Below are positions 34,954-44,193 of a stretch of 64,000 nt of DNA, in pieces. The notes under the pieces are model-generated. The model worked only from the letters and a program-made list of their open reading frames with translations, had not been told where the DNA came from and ran no database searches. Position numbers and translations under genes: made by a program. Source of the stretch: Candidatus Electrothrix rattekaaiensis (lineage in GTDB: Bacteria > Desulfobacterota > Desulfobulbia > Desulfobulbales > Desulfobulbaceae); assembly GCA_032595675.1 (NCBI GenBank), contig JAVQMD010000001.1, positions 1,830,640-1,894,639 on the forward strand. Reading direction: 5' to 3'. Positions within the stretch are counted from its first letter, which is position 1. Each line of letters begins with the position of its first letter.

Positions 34954-35752
34954 AATTTACAGCTATTAAGACAATGAAGTATGTAACCGCTGGTATGCTC
35001 TGCGCATTATATTTTACCTCGGCATTTGCTGCTGATGTGGACCATGCACTACTGACAGCAGAGGCAGCTGAAAATATTAAATTTTCCAGCCAAACAATAA
35101 CCAAAGCATATTTTTATAAACAACAGGGTGTCCGCTCGGACCATGCTGCTGAGGATTTGAAAAAGTCTTGCCCTTCTACAGAAGGACTTGATCCTAATCC
35201 AAGATAGCCTGAACAAGGGTACTAAGGAAGAAAAAATATTGTCGTCTTCCTTGAATATACATTAGAGGAACTGCAAGACATTGTTGACAAACCTTTTAAT
35301 AAAGAAAATGGAGCATTGATGATCGACTACAGTGAATCATTACTGGAGGGTGCTGAATTCATTGCTGAGCAGCATATACGTAAGGATGATGCCGAGCAAG
35401 ACATGCTTATTGCTGTTGAAGAGCAACTTTTTCTTCTAGAAAGAATTAACAAATTCTATATTGCCTACCAAGCGGGCTTTAAAAATTACAACAATGTTGT
35501 GCAGCTGAAGCAGGCAGTGCAGGATTTCGAGACCACCATGGCGAAAATCAATGCATACACCAAATACTCTGGAAGCACCCTGACATGCCGAAATAAGATC
35601 AATGAGTTTTGGCCAGTTGCCAAGGAATTCTTTATTGATATCCAAAAGGTGCTTTGCCGGTCATTGTCCTGGCCTCGGTTGAAAAGCTGGAAAACGAGTT
35701 GACGGTATTGGAAGATTTCCACCATAACAATGCGCGTTCAGACAAGAGCTAA
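34950..35752 (+). pseudogene. Second PilJ-N-like secreted protein, copy A, frameshifted
   Basis: A signal peptide (MKFTAI.. to FAADVD) and the start of a helical domain (AENIKFSSQTITKAYFYKQQG) are in frame until about 35150. A deletion of about two bases near the AAAAAGTCTTG tract then shifts the frame, with a stop at 35205. A second one-base loss lies in the GAAAAAATATTG tract near 35235, and a third in the A run near 35645. The remaining reading is open from 35316 to 35702 and is nearly identical to copy B. This is either real decay or several homopolymer errors. Confidence 0.75.
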
Positions 35753-36010
35753 CCCTTATCTCGGTGGACTTGGACAACAAAAGGTAAAAATGGCGGATAG
35801 ACCGCCGACCCACTTTCATCTCACCCCTCTGGGGTGGGACAACAAAATATGAGAGTTCGCTGGTTGACCTCGAATAAGTTACCCACCGCTTTCATATAAA
35901 AGGAAACAAAGAAATTATGCAAAGAAAACAAATCTGTAAAAATCAATTCGTTAGGAGCCAGATATCTACTGACCTTAACAGCCTTCACAACGCTGTTTTT
36001 CTGTACAGAG

Positions 36011-36832
36011 GTGTCGGCAAATGCATCAGCGAAAGACGTCCACGAAATGGCTGATATCTGTATGCAGGCTAACCGTATCTTAAAGGACTATGCTCTGGTC
36101 GGCATGGAGGTGAAATATCATGATCCGGCCAAAGACTTAAAAGAGAATCTTGAGCTTATTGAAAAAGAAATCAAGGATCTTGAAGGGCATAAGCAAAATG
36201 AAAAAATAGCTGCCGAGATTATTGAAATTGAAAAATCCTGGCATGCCATCAAGCCAGAATTTGAGAAGACACCGGATAAAACAAAAATGCATGATCTTCG
36301 AGTGATGATAGAAAAATTCACGGTTCGCTGCGAAGAGGTCGCTGAAGATATTGCCAAAGATACCGGCATTGAGGGAGAGCATAATGTGGTCCTTGTTGCT
36401 GAGCTGGGCATGGAATCGCAGCGTCTGGCCGCACTCTACCTGATGAAAGCTTGGGGCGTGGCTGATCCCAACTATGAGGAAGAAGTCAAAGAGACCGTTG
36501 ACCAAACCGAGAAGATATACAAAGAGCTTCTTGGAGCTGATGAAAAATTTGTCTCCAAGGAAATCAAAGAACAACTTGAAAATGTTGAGAAAGAGTTTAT
36601 CGCCTTCAGCGTTATAGCAACCAGCACAACAGGTCGTTTTATGCCTGCAGCTGCTGAAAAAATGGCGACAAAAATTTTCAACGCACTTCGTGACATCCTT
36701 AAAAAGGAACAGAAACTGGTTGAGGGAACTGTGTCTGGATATTTTACGCCTATTGCTGATGAAAAAACAGCAGGAGAAATCTTTAGAGTACTCACGGGAA
36801 TTGTACATGTAGAAGGAGAGATCAAGTCATGA
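36011..36832 (+). pseudogene. PilJ-N-like secreted protein, copy B, first gene, N-terminus frameshifted
   Basis: From GTG at 36011 the frame is about 90 percent identical in protein to copy A. Its signal peptide is encoded just upstream (LGARYLLTLTAFTTLFFCTEVSA), but the natural ATG at 35917 is one base out of frame with it. A one-base change near the A-rich AAAGAAAACAAAT tract would restore a full-length protein. As written, the gene lacks an in-frame signal peptide. Confidence 0.65.
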
Positions 36833-37633
36833 AATTTACAGCTATTAAGACATTGAAGTATGTAACCGCATGTATACTCTGCGCATTTTATTTTTCCTCG
36901 GCATTTGCTGCTGATGTGGACCATGCATTACTGACAGCAGAGGCTGCTGAAAATATTAAATTTTCTAGCCAAACGATAACCAAAGCGTATTTTTATAAAC
37001 AACAGGGTGTCCGCTCGACCGTGCTGCTGAGGATTTGAAAAAAGTCTCGCCCTTCTGCAGAAGGACTTGATCATAATCCAGGATAGCCTGACCAAGGGTA
37101 CTAAGGAAGCAAAAAACATTGTCGTTTTCCTTGAATATACATTAGAGGAACTGCAAGACATTGTTGGGAAACCTTTCAATAAAGAAAATGGAGCATTGAT
37201 GATCGACTACAGTGAATCATTACTGGAAGGTGCTGAATTCATTGCTGAGCAGCATATACGTAAGGATGATGCCGAGCAAGACATGCTTATTGCTGTTGAA
37301 GAGCAACTTTTTCTTCTAGAAAGAATTAACAAATTCTATATTGCCTACCAAGCGGGCTTTAAAAACTACAACAATGTTGTGCAGCTGAAACAGGCAGTGC
37401 AGGATTTCGAGACCACCATGGCGAAAATCAATGCATACACCAAATACTCTGGAAGCACCCTGACATGCCGAAATAAAATCAATGAGTTTTGGCCAGTTGC
37501 CAAGGAATTCTTTATTGATATCCAAAAAGGTGCTTTGCCGGTCATTGTCCTGGCCTCGGTTGAAAAGCTGGAAAACGAGTTGACGGTATTGGAAGATTTC
37601 CACCATAACAATGCGCGTTCAGACAAGAACTAA
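36829..37633 (+). pseudogene. Second PilJ-N-like secreted protein, copy B, frameshifted once
   Basis: The signal peptide and first 60 residues are in frame to 37038. A lost G near 37015 (CGCTCGACC against CGCTCGGACC in copy A) and a second indel in the A run near 37040 break the frame. The rest is open from 37067 to 37633, which gives the intact helical C-terminal domain (SLTKGTKEAKNIVVFLEYTLEELQ). A single product of about 265 residues can be rebuilt from the two copies. Confidence 0.75.
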
Positions 37634-37644
37634 TACCGTGAACA

Positions 37645-37667
37645 GCCACCAGTTAAAAGCTGGTGGC
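37645..37667 (+). terminator. Hairpin after copy B
   Basis: GCCACCAG pairs with CTGGTGGC around a seven-base loop, 12 bases after the last stop. No T run follows, so it may be weak. Confidence 0.6.
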
Positions 37668-37720
37668 ATCAACATCGGCGGTTGTACGTGCTCTTGACAT
37701 TGACAAAATAGAATATACGC

Positions 37721-37764
37721 AAAAAAAAAGCCCTACCAGCACTGTTTTTCAGCACCGGTAGGGC
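37721..37764 (-). terminator. Rho-independent terminator of the two-CW gene
   Basis: Read on the minus strand, GCCCTACC pairs with GGTAGGGC, the inner bases pair further with wobbles around an AAAAA loop, and nine T bases follow. It ends transcripts of the two-CW gene at 37851-38165. Confidence 0.85.
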
Positions 37765-37850
37765 GGCGTATACACTATTATGCTATTCCTATAAAGAATC
37801 CAAGAAAAGAAGGACTTGTCGATAAACGAAGAAGCAAGGGTTACCACACA

Positions 37851-38165
37851 CTACCTCTTTTGTCGTATTTCCTTTAAAATGGTTAATCCAATCTTAAAAT
37901 TCGGCTCCTCCTCCCGCTTTACTGTGGCATAAAAATCACATTTCTGGCAGTCACCACTGAACTTCTCTATATAAGAACCTTGAGCCTTTGCTCCCTTACA
38001 TAAGGTTCCAGAAACCACCCAGCAGCAGCGCCCACCGTTTTCGCCACCATGAATTCCGTCTGCCTTCCCCTCTTCAGCAGCAGGACAGATGCCGAACTCA
38101 TCAGCCTTTATTCCATTAGGCTCCCGCCCGCATTTTTTCACTTCCCAGCAATTTTGCTTTTTCAT
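37851..38165 (-). CDS. Two-CW domain protein
   Basis: The 104-residue protein has the spacing of cysteines and tryptophans of the two-CW domain (NCWEVKKCGREPNG, EFGICPAA, GGRCCWVVSGTLCKG, CQKCDFY). This is probably a small metal- or redox-linked protein common in sulfur-cycle deltaproteobacteria. It is often found beside chemoreceptors and histidine kinases. It is flanked by terminators on both sides and is therefore monocistronic. Confidence 0.85.
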   Translation of the reverse strand: MKKQNCWEVKKCGREPNGIKADEFGICPAAEEGKADGIHGGENGGRCCWVVSGTLCKGAKAQGSYIEKFSGDCQKCDFYATVKREEEPNFKIGLTILKEIRQKR

Positions 38166-38209
38166 TTCCTTGTATTCCTCTTTTTACAATCTTATTCCTT
38201 TTAAAAAAT

Positions 38210-38238
38210 AAAAACCGAGTCCAGAGGAGTCGGTTTTT
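38210..38238. terminator. Bidirectional terminator between the two-CW and binding-protein genes
   Basis: AAAAACCGA pairs with TCGGTTTTT, and the inner TCC/GGA pairs extend the stem. The flanking A and T runs let it act in both directions. Reading leftward it ends the binding-protein message (stop at 38340). Confidence 0.7.
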
Positions 38239-38339
38239 GAGTATCGTAGGTATCGTTTCGGCGTTACCATCAGTGGGGACTATTAAAGAAGCCCAACAAA
38301 TGCTTGCACTTACGAGGTAACACTTTAACTTTTAAGGTA

Positions 38340-39545
38340 TCATTTCCCTGGCGACACAGGAGATAAGGTGTCAACATAAGTGAACTTAAATGTGTCACCT
38401 GACTTATCTACCTTGGTCAGATAAACCGAATCCATGCCGCGATGATCATCTTTCCCAAAAGAGACATCCACTCCGCCTGCATCATATTTCGACATTGCCT
38501 CAATCGCATCCTTCAGTGCCGCTGTTGTTACCTCACCTTTAACCCCTGCAAGTGCCTGATGGAATATCTTGGCACTGAGGTATCCTTCCAGACTGGCAAA
38601 GCCGTATTCATCAGACCCCATATCTTGCTGATACTGTTTCACTAGTGGAAGACTGTTATCCCAAGGGTCCGGTACAACCTGACTGATATAGACATTATCT
38701 GTATCTTTCAAACGACGGGTCAAAGCTGTGGAACCGACAAAAGAGATATTGAGCATGGGAACGTTGAAGCCAATTTCATGCCATTGGTTAATAGCCAACG
38801 CACAGGGTCGACTTGATCCCACTAGGATGACTGCGTCCACAGCATGTCCCCTGACTTGGCGGACAGCACCTCCCACCGAAACCGTATTTCTCCGATAATT
38901 CGGTACACTCTTCCAGAACTCATTCCACTCATCCATTGAGCTTTCAGCACTAGGTACTTTCGGTATTGGCGGAACGATATTGACCCCTCCAATCTTCTCC
39001 TGCGCCTGCACAACAGCGCGTACCCCGGCCATACCAAAGGAATCCCGCTGCACAAAAAGACCAATCCGTGTAATTTTCAGATTCTCTTTCAGATGCCGAA
39101 TCATATTTTCAATTTCAGCATCATAGCTGGCACGTACAGCAAAGGAATAAGGATTTTCCTGAGCATCACTTAAAAAACTCGCCCCGGTAAAAGGGGCAAA
39201 GAATAAAACTTCATTTTCCATTGCCAAAGGAAGAGCATCCTTTGATGTCGGGGTACCCACGTAGCCGAACAGTGCATCAACTCCTTCCTTAAGAAAAGTT
39301 TCTGTATTTTCAAGAGAGCGGATCGGTTCATAGCCGTCATCTTTTACCAGTAGCTCCATCTCATCACCAGCATGTGCGTTCAGATAGGACATTGCCCCTT
39401 TATGTACCTGCTGCCCAAGAAATGATGCAGGACCAGTAAGCGCACAGGACTGGCCGAGCTTGACTGTAGCATCACTCTGTCCAGGTAAAACAGTTGCAAG
39501 GCACAGGCAGCAGCCCCACAGAATACTCCTTCTGTTCTTATTCAT
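38340..39545 (-). CDS. Periplasmic binding protein, LivJ/branched-chain amino-acid type
   Basis: This is a type 1 periplasmic binding protein (Peripla_BP_6). A signal peptide (about residues 5-27, GCCLCLATVLPGQSDA) is followed by VKLGQSCALTGPASFLGQQVHKG, VDALFGYVGTPTSKDALPL and FAVRASYDAEIENMI. There is no permease or ATPase gene next to it. Instead a chemoreceptor gene lies 69 bases upstream in the same orientation, so it may present a ligand to that receptor. ATG at 39545 is preferred over a TTG nine bases earlier. Confidence 0.85.
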   Translation of the reverse strand: MNKNRRSILWGCCLCLATVLPGQSDATVKLGQSCALTGPASFLGQQVHKGAMSYLNAHAGDEMELLVKDDGYEPIRSLENTETFLKEGVDALFGYVGTPTSKDALPLAMENEVLFFAPFTGASFLSDAQENPYSFAVRASYDAEIENMIRHLKENLKITRIGLFVQRDSFGMAGVRAVVQAQEKIGGVNIVPPIPKVPSAESSMDEWNEFWKSVPNYRRNTVSVGGAVRQVRGHAVDAVILVGSSRPCALAINQWHEIGFNVPMLNISFVGSTALTRRLKDTDNVYISQVVPDPWDNSLPLVKQYQQDMGSDEYGFASLEGYLSAKIFHQALAGVKGEVTTAALKDAIEAMSKYDAGGVDVSFGKDDHRGMDSVYLTKVDKSGDTFKFTYVDTLSPVSPGK

Positions 39546-39613
39546 TCCTTTCAACCCTTTTCAGTTATTCAATTATCTTTTTAAAACGTAACATTCATAC
39601 AACCTGACGGAGC

Positions 39614-42600
39614 TTAGGCATCAAGCACACCCGCATCCACATTCAAAACCTCAGCAGCATCATCGGCCTGCTCTTCTGCCTCAAGTTTAAAGATGGCAAC
39701 AGCCTGCAACATGTCATCGCCCATAACCGCCATTTCCTGCATGGAAACCGAGGCACCCATAGCTTCTTCAGCTGTTTCCAAACTGATACTGCCGATCTCG
39801 CCCATTGATGTCGCCAAGATCGCAGTTGTATCTGCCTGCTGCTGAGCAGCAGAGGCAACCCCCTGAATAAGCTCAAAAACTTCATTTGAACGTTCTGTAA
39901 TTTCGTCCAACCGTGCAAGAGCGTTTTGGGAAAGCGTAGTCCCTTGAACTACTTCCTGAATACTGGCATCCATACTGACACCTGCCTCGGTGATCTCGCC
40001 GAGAATATTTTTAATCAATGTTTCGATCTGTCTGGTTGAGACAGCGGCCCGCTCAGCCAGACGTTGAATTTCTTCAGCAACAACCGCAAAACCACGTCCC
40101 TCTTCGCCAGCTGCTGCTGCCTGAATAGAGGCATTCAAAGCCAGAATAGAGGTACGATCAGAAATTTCGTTAATTGTCCGGGCAAAGTCGCTGATCTCCT
40201 GTGAACTCTCACCAAGACGTTTAATAGATCGTGCAGTATTCTGCACATTGCCTCGGATGGCTTCCATAGCTTGACTGGTTTCACGTACCGCTTTAGCTCC
40301 CTCAGTAGCAACCTGACTGGACTCTCTGGAAAAGCTTGCTGACTGATTTGCCTGATCAGCAGCAGCCCTGATGGCCTGAGTCAGCAAATTAATTTCCTGT
40401 ACTGCCTCATTAAGCATGCTTGACTGATTATTGTTCTGGCCAGCCAGCTCTCCTGTGGAAGCACTCAAAATATTTGCCGTTGAACCTACCTGCTCAGCAG
40501 ACTGTTTAATCCTACCAAAGGCTGTTCCCAACTCCTCAAGCATCAAATTGAGTGAGTCAGCCAGAGTTCCGATAACGTCTTCAGTAACAGTAGCTCGAAT
40601 ACTCAAATCACCGTCAGCCAGCTCGGTAATCTCTTCAAGAAGTCGAATAATGGAATCCTGCAGCTCATCATGCTCTTTCTGTCTGGACTCAATAAGATCC
40701 TGAATAGTTGTTGTCATCTGATTAAAGGAGCCAGCCATCCGACCCAACTCATCCTCACTAGTCACCTTAACCTGCTCACCGTACTCACCTTTTTCAACCT
40801 TTGCAATACCCTGCATAATCTCATCAACCTGCTCGGTCACACCGCCAGCAACACGCAAACTGACCAAAATAACCGCCACAGCAGCAATAAGGGCAAGCAG
40901 GCCAACAATTCGCAGCAACTGCATAGCGGGACGGTCAACTTCCTCTTGAGCAACCTCACTAATAATAGCCCAGTTAAGTCCTTTGTAGCGAACCGGTGCC
41001 CAGGAGGTCAACACCTTCTCTCCCAGACTATTCACCATAATTTTCGTATCACTTTTACCGGCAAGGGCCTGCTGAACCGCTTCCGTATCCACCTTTACCT
41101 TGGGATTCAAAAGCGTAGATTTTACCTTATACTTGTCGGCATTCCGTGCTTCTGAACGCCATAATTTATCCGATCCAATAAGATAGGTGTCCACATTGAT
41201 CATCTCGGCATGCCCTTTCAGTTCTGCCTGCCCGGATTCCTTCTCGAATTCCTCCCTAATCTTCATAATATCATTAATCGGATCATTAGATATCTGCAAA
41301 ACAAGTATCATTGAAAGTGCATCCCGGTTCATGACCGGAACTGCCATGAAGGCAGCTGCTTTACCCCCTGCTGGTTCATAGAATGCGTAGTCACTGACCG
41401 CCATTTCATTTGTGTTCAAGACCTCTTGAACTGATTTGCCGAACATTGAATCAGCATAAGGACCGGAAAGAATATTAGTGAGGTAATCCTTGTTGCGTTC
41501 AGCAGAAGCAAAAATATACCCGTCAGTAGAAACAAGATAAAGATCAGAAAATTCATATGTCTTGGCAAACTGTGTGAGAATATCCATTTCACCTTCCTCC
41601 ACAGTAGGCACCACCGCTTCCCCCTGGTCAATTTCAACCATGAGAACCCAGGTCGTACCGTAAAGGCTGACCGCTGTATAGGCAGAAAGAACATTATCAC
41701 CACGATAGTTTACAACGCTCATCTCTCCGTCCTCACCTGCCAGCGCATAAACAATGCTTTCAGTATCCACAAGAAAGGAAGGGTTGGCGATCGTAGGTTC
41801 ATCGAAATGGCGAGAATTGGAGCGAAACATACCATCCATACCGACCATGTAGGTTTCACCGGTTTCACCCAATCCGGTCGTATCCTTCATAATATTGTCC
41901 AAGGCATTATCTTTCAGACGAAAAAGCAAAAGACCGGGTGATTGATCAGCACTGAACAGAGGAGTGGAAAAATAAGCAACATGCTTCAAGGCCGAAAAAG
42001 AAGAGAGACGATAATCTATAAAGCGGGTTTCCAACATACCTTTCTGAACTGCTTCCCACTCTGACGTTCCTTCCTGAACCGGTGCCCCTCGCTCCACCCC
42101 CCTGTCCGTAGAAAAGACGACCTTTCCATCCTGATTGAGCAGAGTAAGTGAATCAAAGTCTCGGTTAACAAGCCAATCTTCCAGGAATTCGATAAAATCT
42201 GCGCTCGGCTCCGTACTCGTATTTTTCAGAAGATCATTAAAGACCTGCTGCTGTTGAGGACTTTCACCGAACATCTTTACGTCCTCAAAACGCATCTTAA
42301 AATAGGATTTTACCTGCTTTTTCTGCAGTGCCCGAACAGCAGAGAGCTTTGTATAAGCCCCTTCCTGAAAGGCTCGCATATTAGCAGAAATATTTTCCAG
42401 CTTTTTGCCCTGCTCGTCAAAATACCGACGGAGTGCCTGATACTGAAATGCCAGAGTTGTCTCCAACTGTTCAAAGGACTGTCGCTGCAATGAGGAAGAC
42501 GAGTATTTATAACTCACAAAGCCGATGGCAGCCATTGGAACCAGCGAGATAATCAGGAGCCAAAAGAGCAATTTCCCCCTAATAGTCTGTCCGCCGCGAA

Positions 42601-42649
42601 ACAGCTTCTTTACATTCAACATCTTTTTTTCCATAGCCTTCTGTGCCAT
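39614..42649 (-). CDS. Methyl-accepting chemotaxis protein with large periplasmic sensor
   Basis: The 1,011-residue chemoreceptor has one transmembrane helix near residues 24-46, a very large sensor region of about 530 residues with two Cache-like units, a second helix near 577-598, a HAMP region, and the cytoplasmic methylation and signalling helices (tip SILALNASIQAAAAGEEGRGFAVVAEEIQRLAERA near 850). The PilJ-like kinase-contact region fits the neighbouring Pil-Chp genes. Start chosen at 42649, where GGAG lies six to seven bases upstream; an earlier in-frame start at 42679 lacks a site. Confidence 0.92.
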   Translation of the reverse strand: MAQKAMEKKMLNVKKLFRGGQTIRGKLLFWLLIISLVPMAAIGFVSYKYSSSSLQRQSFEQLETTLAFQYQALRRYFDEQGKKLENISANMRAFQEGAYTKLSAVRALQKKQVKSYFKMRFEDVKMFGESPQQQQVFNDLLKNTSTEPSADFIEFLEDWLVNRDFDSLTLLNQDGKVVFSTDRGVERGAPVQEGTSEWEAVQKGMLETRFIDYRLSSFSALKHVAYFSTPLFSADQSPGLLLFRLKDNALDNIMKDTTGLGETGETYMVGMDGMFRSNSRHFDEPTIANPSFLVDTESIVYALAGEDGEMSVVNYRGDNVLSAYTAVSLYGTTWVLMVEIDQGEAVVPTVEEGEMDILTQFAKTYEFSDLYLVSTDGYIFASAERNKDYLTNILSGPYADSMFGKSVQEVLNTNEMAVSDYAFYEPAGGKAAAFMAVPVMNRDALSMILVLQISNDPINDIMKIREEFEKESGQAELKGHAEMINVDTYLIGSDKLWRSEARNADKYKVKSTLLNPKVKVDTEAVQQALAGKSDTKIMVNSLGEKVLTSWAPVRYKGLNWAIISEVAQEEVDRPAMQLLRIVGLLALIAAVAVILVSLRVAGGVTEQVDEIMQGIAKVEKGEYGEQVKVTSEDELGRMAGSFNQMTTTIQDLIESRQKEHDELQDSIIRLLEEITELADGDLSIRATVTEDVIGTLADSLNLMLEELGTAFGRIKQSAEQVGSTANILSASTGELAGQNNNQSSMLNEAVQEINLLTQAIRAAADQANQSASFSRESSQVATEGAKAVRETSQAMEAIRGNVQNTARSIKRLGESSQEISDFARTINEISDRTSILALNASIQAAAAGEEGRGFAVVAEEIQRLAERAAVSTRQIETLIKNILGEITEAGVSMDASIQEVVQGTTLSQNALARLDEITERSNEVFELIQGVASAAQQQADTTAILATSMGEIGSISLETAEEAMGASVSMQEMAVMGDDMLQAVAIFKLEAEEQADDAAEVLNVDAGVLDA

Positions 42650-42842
42650 TTTTTCTCCTTTGAAAAAATTACCCGACACGAGTCTTCGAACAGGTAAATA
42701 CTTGTTTTAACTTTTTAAAAGCGTCGGCATCAGAAACCGCTATTAACGATCCCTGTTTATGGCGTACCAGAACATAAGAACATATTCCCTGACAGGCCGT
42801 CGACTAAAATACGTAACGCTGCAAGCTATAAAGTCTTTCGTT

Positions 42843-43379
42843 TTATTCCACACCATCCACGGAATTCGAATGTATTATTGCTGCAATATCAGGCAAAATA
42901 AATACTTCTTTCTCACATCTAAAGAGACCTCGAACAAAAACAGGCGTCAATCCGGCCTGTTTCGGATAAAGAGATTCACAGTCTGTGGGGATGTCTCCAC
43001 TAATAATTTGATCCGAAACTTTGAGAACACAACGCAGGATCACTTTTTCAGAATGAAGCTTTTTATCATTATCCGGTAAATTTGTATCAACCGTACGCAC
43101 GACCACGTATCGCCCGACTTCTTCTTTTTCCGACAAGCTCAATCCGAAAAATCGAACAAGATCGATTATTGGCAACGCTTGTTCTCGCCATGCGCAAAGG
43201 CCAAGAAGATAGTCTGATGCAAACGGAAGTGCTTGGATAGCGACCTCCGCCAACACCTCGTCAATCTGGCTGGCAGTAAAAAGCAAAACAGGTTTTCTCC
43301 CCTGAATCTCGTCAGCATCCAAATACAGGGAAACTGTTTTCGCCTTTGCACCGGTAGATTTTTTTTTCTTAATCGCCAT
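42843..43379 (-). CDS. CheW-like adaptor
   Basis: The 178-residue protein has a lysine-rich N-terminus and a CheW fold (LLFTASQIDEVLAEVAIQALPFASDYLLGLCAWREQALPIIDLVRFFG). It probably docks the receptor at 39614 to the CheA kinase. ATG at 43379 has GGGAG seven bases upstream and overlaps the stop of the preceding gene by eleven bases. Confidence 0.8.
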   Translation of the reverse strand: MAIKKKKSTGAKAKTVSLYLDADEIQGRKPVLLFTASQIDEVLAEVAIQALPFASDYLLGLCAWREQALPIIDLVRFFGLSLSEKEEVGRYVVVRTVDTNLPDNDKKLHSEKVILRCVLKVSDQIISGDIPTDCESLYPKQAGLTPVFVRGLFRCEKEVFILPDIAAIIHSNSVDGVE

Positions 43380-44157
43380 GATGTTCTCCCGGTCGCCCCG
43401 GCATGACACTTTCCTGACACCGGAGAGCGATCTGGTCAATCAGATACTGGAGAACCGTATCACTCACTCCTTCCTGCTGCACCAGTCCTGGGGGGAGTTG
43501 GTCCGCAGCAAGCTGTTCAGCACCGACCTTACCTTGCTTAAACTGGGCGATTGTCCAAGACATAATTCGTTTAAAGGTTTCCTCATTTACCGATTTAGGT
43601 CTTTTTTTATTCTTTTGAATTTTCTTTTTCGAGGCTGCCGGTCCGGTATTTTTTGTTCCCTTTGTAGGCTGCTCAACTGTACAATCAACAGGCACGGGAG
43701 GTTGTTCAGATATTTTTCCTCCTCTTGTCTGTGACCAATGCTTTGCGGCAAGAAGTCCTATGCCTTGCCCCAACCGCTCAGCAAGAGGAATAACCTGCGC
43801 AGGATCCAACAGCAGCACAACAAAATTCATACAGACTGCAACCTGCGGACATAATTGTTCAGCAAGTGCAGGCGAGGGGGGGGGTAAGCGTGTTGTTTGT
43901 TCAGGCAATTCTATATCGTCAATCACCTTATCAACCAATAAAAAAAAGGCCTTTTCTCCCTTATGCAGCTGAAGAAAAACCGAGCCGGGTTCTGGATGCT
44001 CACAATGTTTTTGGGAAAGGAGAGAGCCAAGGTGAAATATCTTGCTTTCCCTGCTCGCTACTTCTTGAGGTAACATCCCATTTTGGCGAGAGAGAATGTA
44101 ACACTCCTCAATTCCCAAAACAAAATTCCCCCCTTTTACCAAACAAACTTTTTTCAT
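43369..44157 (-). CDS. CheW-related protein with helical C-terminal extension
   Basis: The N-terminal 130 residues look like a CheW-type fold (VKGGNFVLGIEECYILS, FLQLHKGEKAFFLLVDKVIDDIELP). A lysine-rich linker (SKKKIQKNKKRPKS, about 177-190) follows, then a helical tail of 70 residues. The family of the tail is unknown. It overlaps the next CheW-like gene and lies 36 bases after the CheA gene, so it is part of the same operon. The CheW assignment is moderate. Confidence 0.55.
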   Translation of the reverse strand: MKKVCLVKGGNFVLGIEECYILSRQNGMLPQEVASRESKIFHLGSLLSQKHCEHPEPGSVFLQLHKGEKAFFLLVDKVIDDIELPEQTTRLPPPSPALAEQLCPQVAVCMNFVVLLLDPAQVIPLAERLGQGIGLLAAKHWSQTRGGKISEQPPVPVDCTVEQPTKGTKNTGPAASKKKIQKNKKRPKSVNEETFKRIMSWTIAQFKQGKVGAEQLAADQLPPGLVQQEGVSDTVLQYLIDQIALRCQESVMPGRPGEHHGD

Positions 44158-44193
44158 TTTTTAGAATCAGTAAGATTACCGGTAGGGCTATAT

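Larger units (their letters stand above)
34036..37633 (+). repeat. Tandem duplication of a two-gene unit (about 1.9 kb)
   Basis: Copy A (34036-35752) and copy B (about 35917-37633) share gene order, the ATGA overlap and long blocks of near-identical DNA. The identity is highest in the 3' half of the first gene (for example GGAGCTGATGAAAAATTTGT) and in the second gene, which points to recent duplication or gene conversion. Confidence 0.92.

Noticed and set aside
37010-37070. Programmed ribosomal frameshift at the AAAAAAG tract in copy B
   Set aside because: A second indel about 25 bases upstream also breaks the frame, and copy A is broken at other sites, so one slip would not restore either protein.
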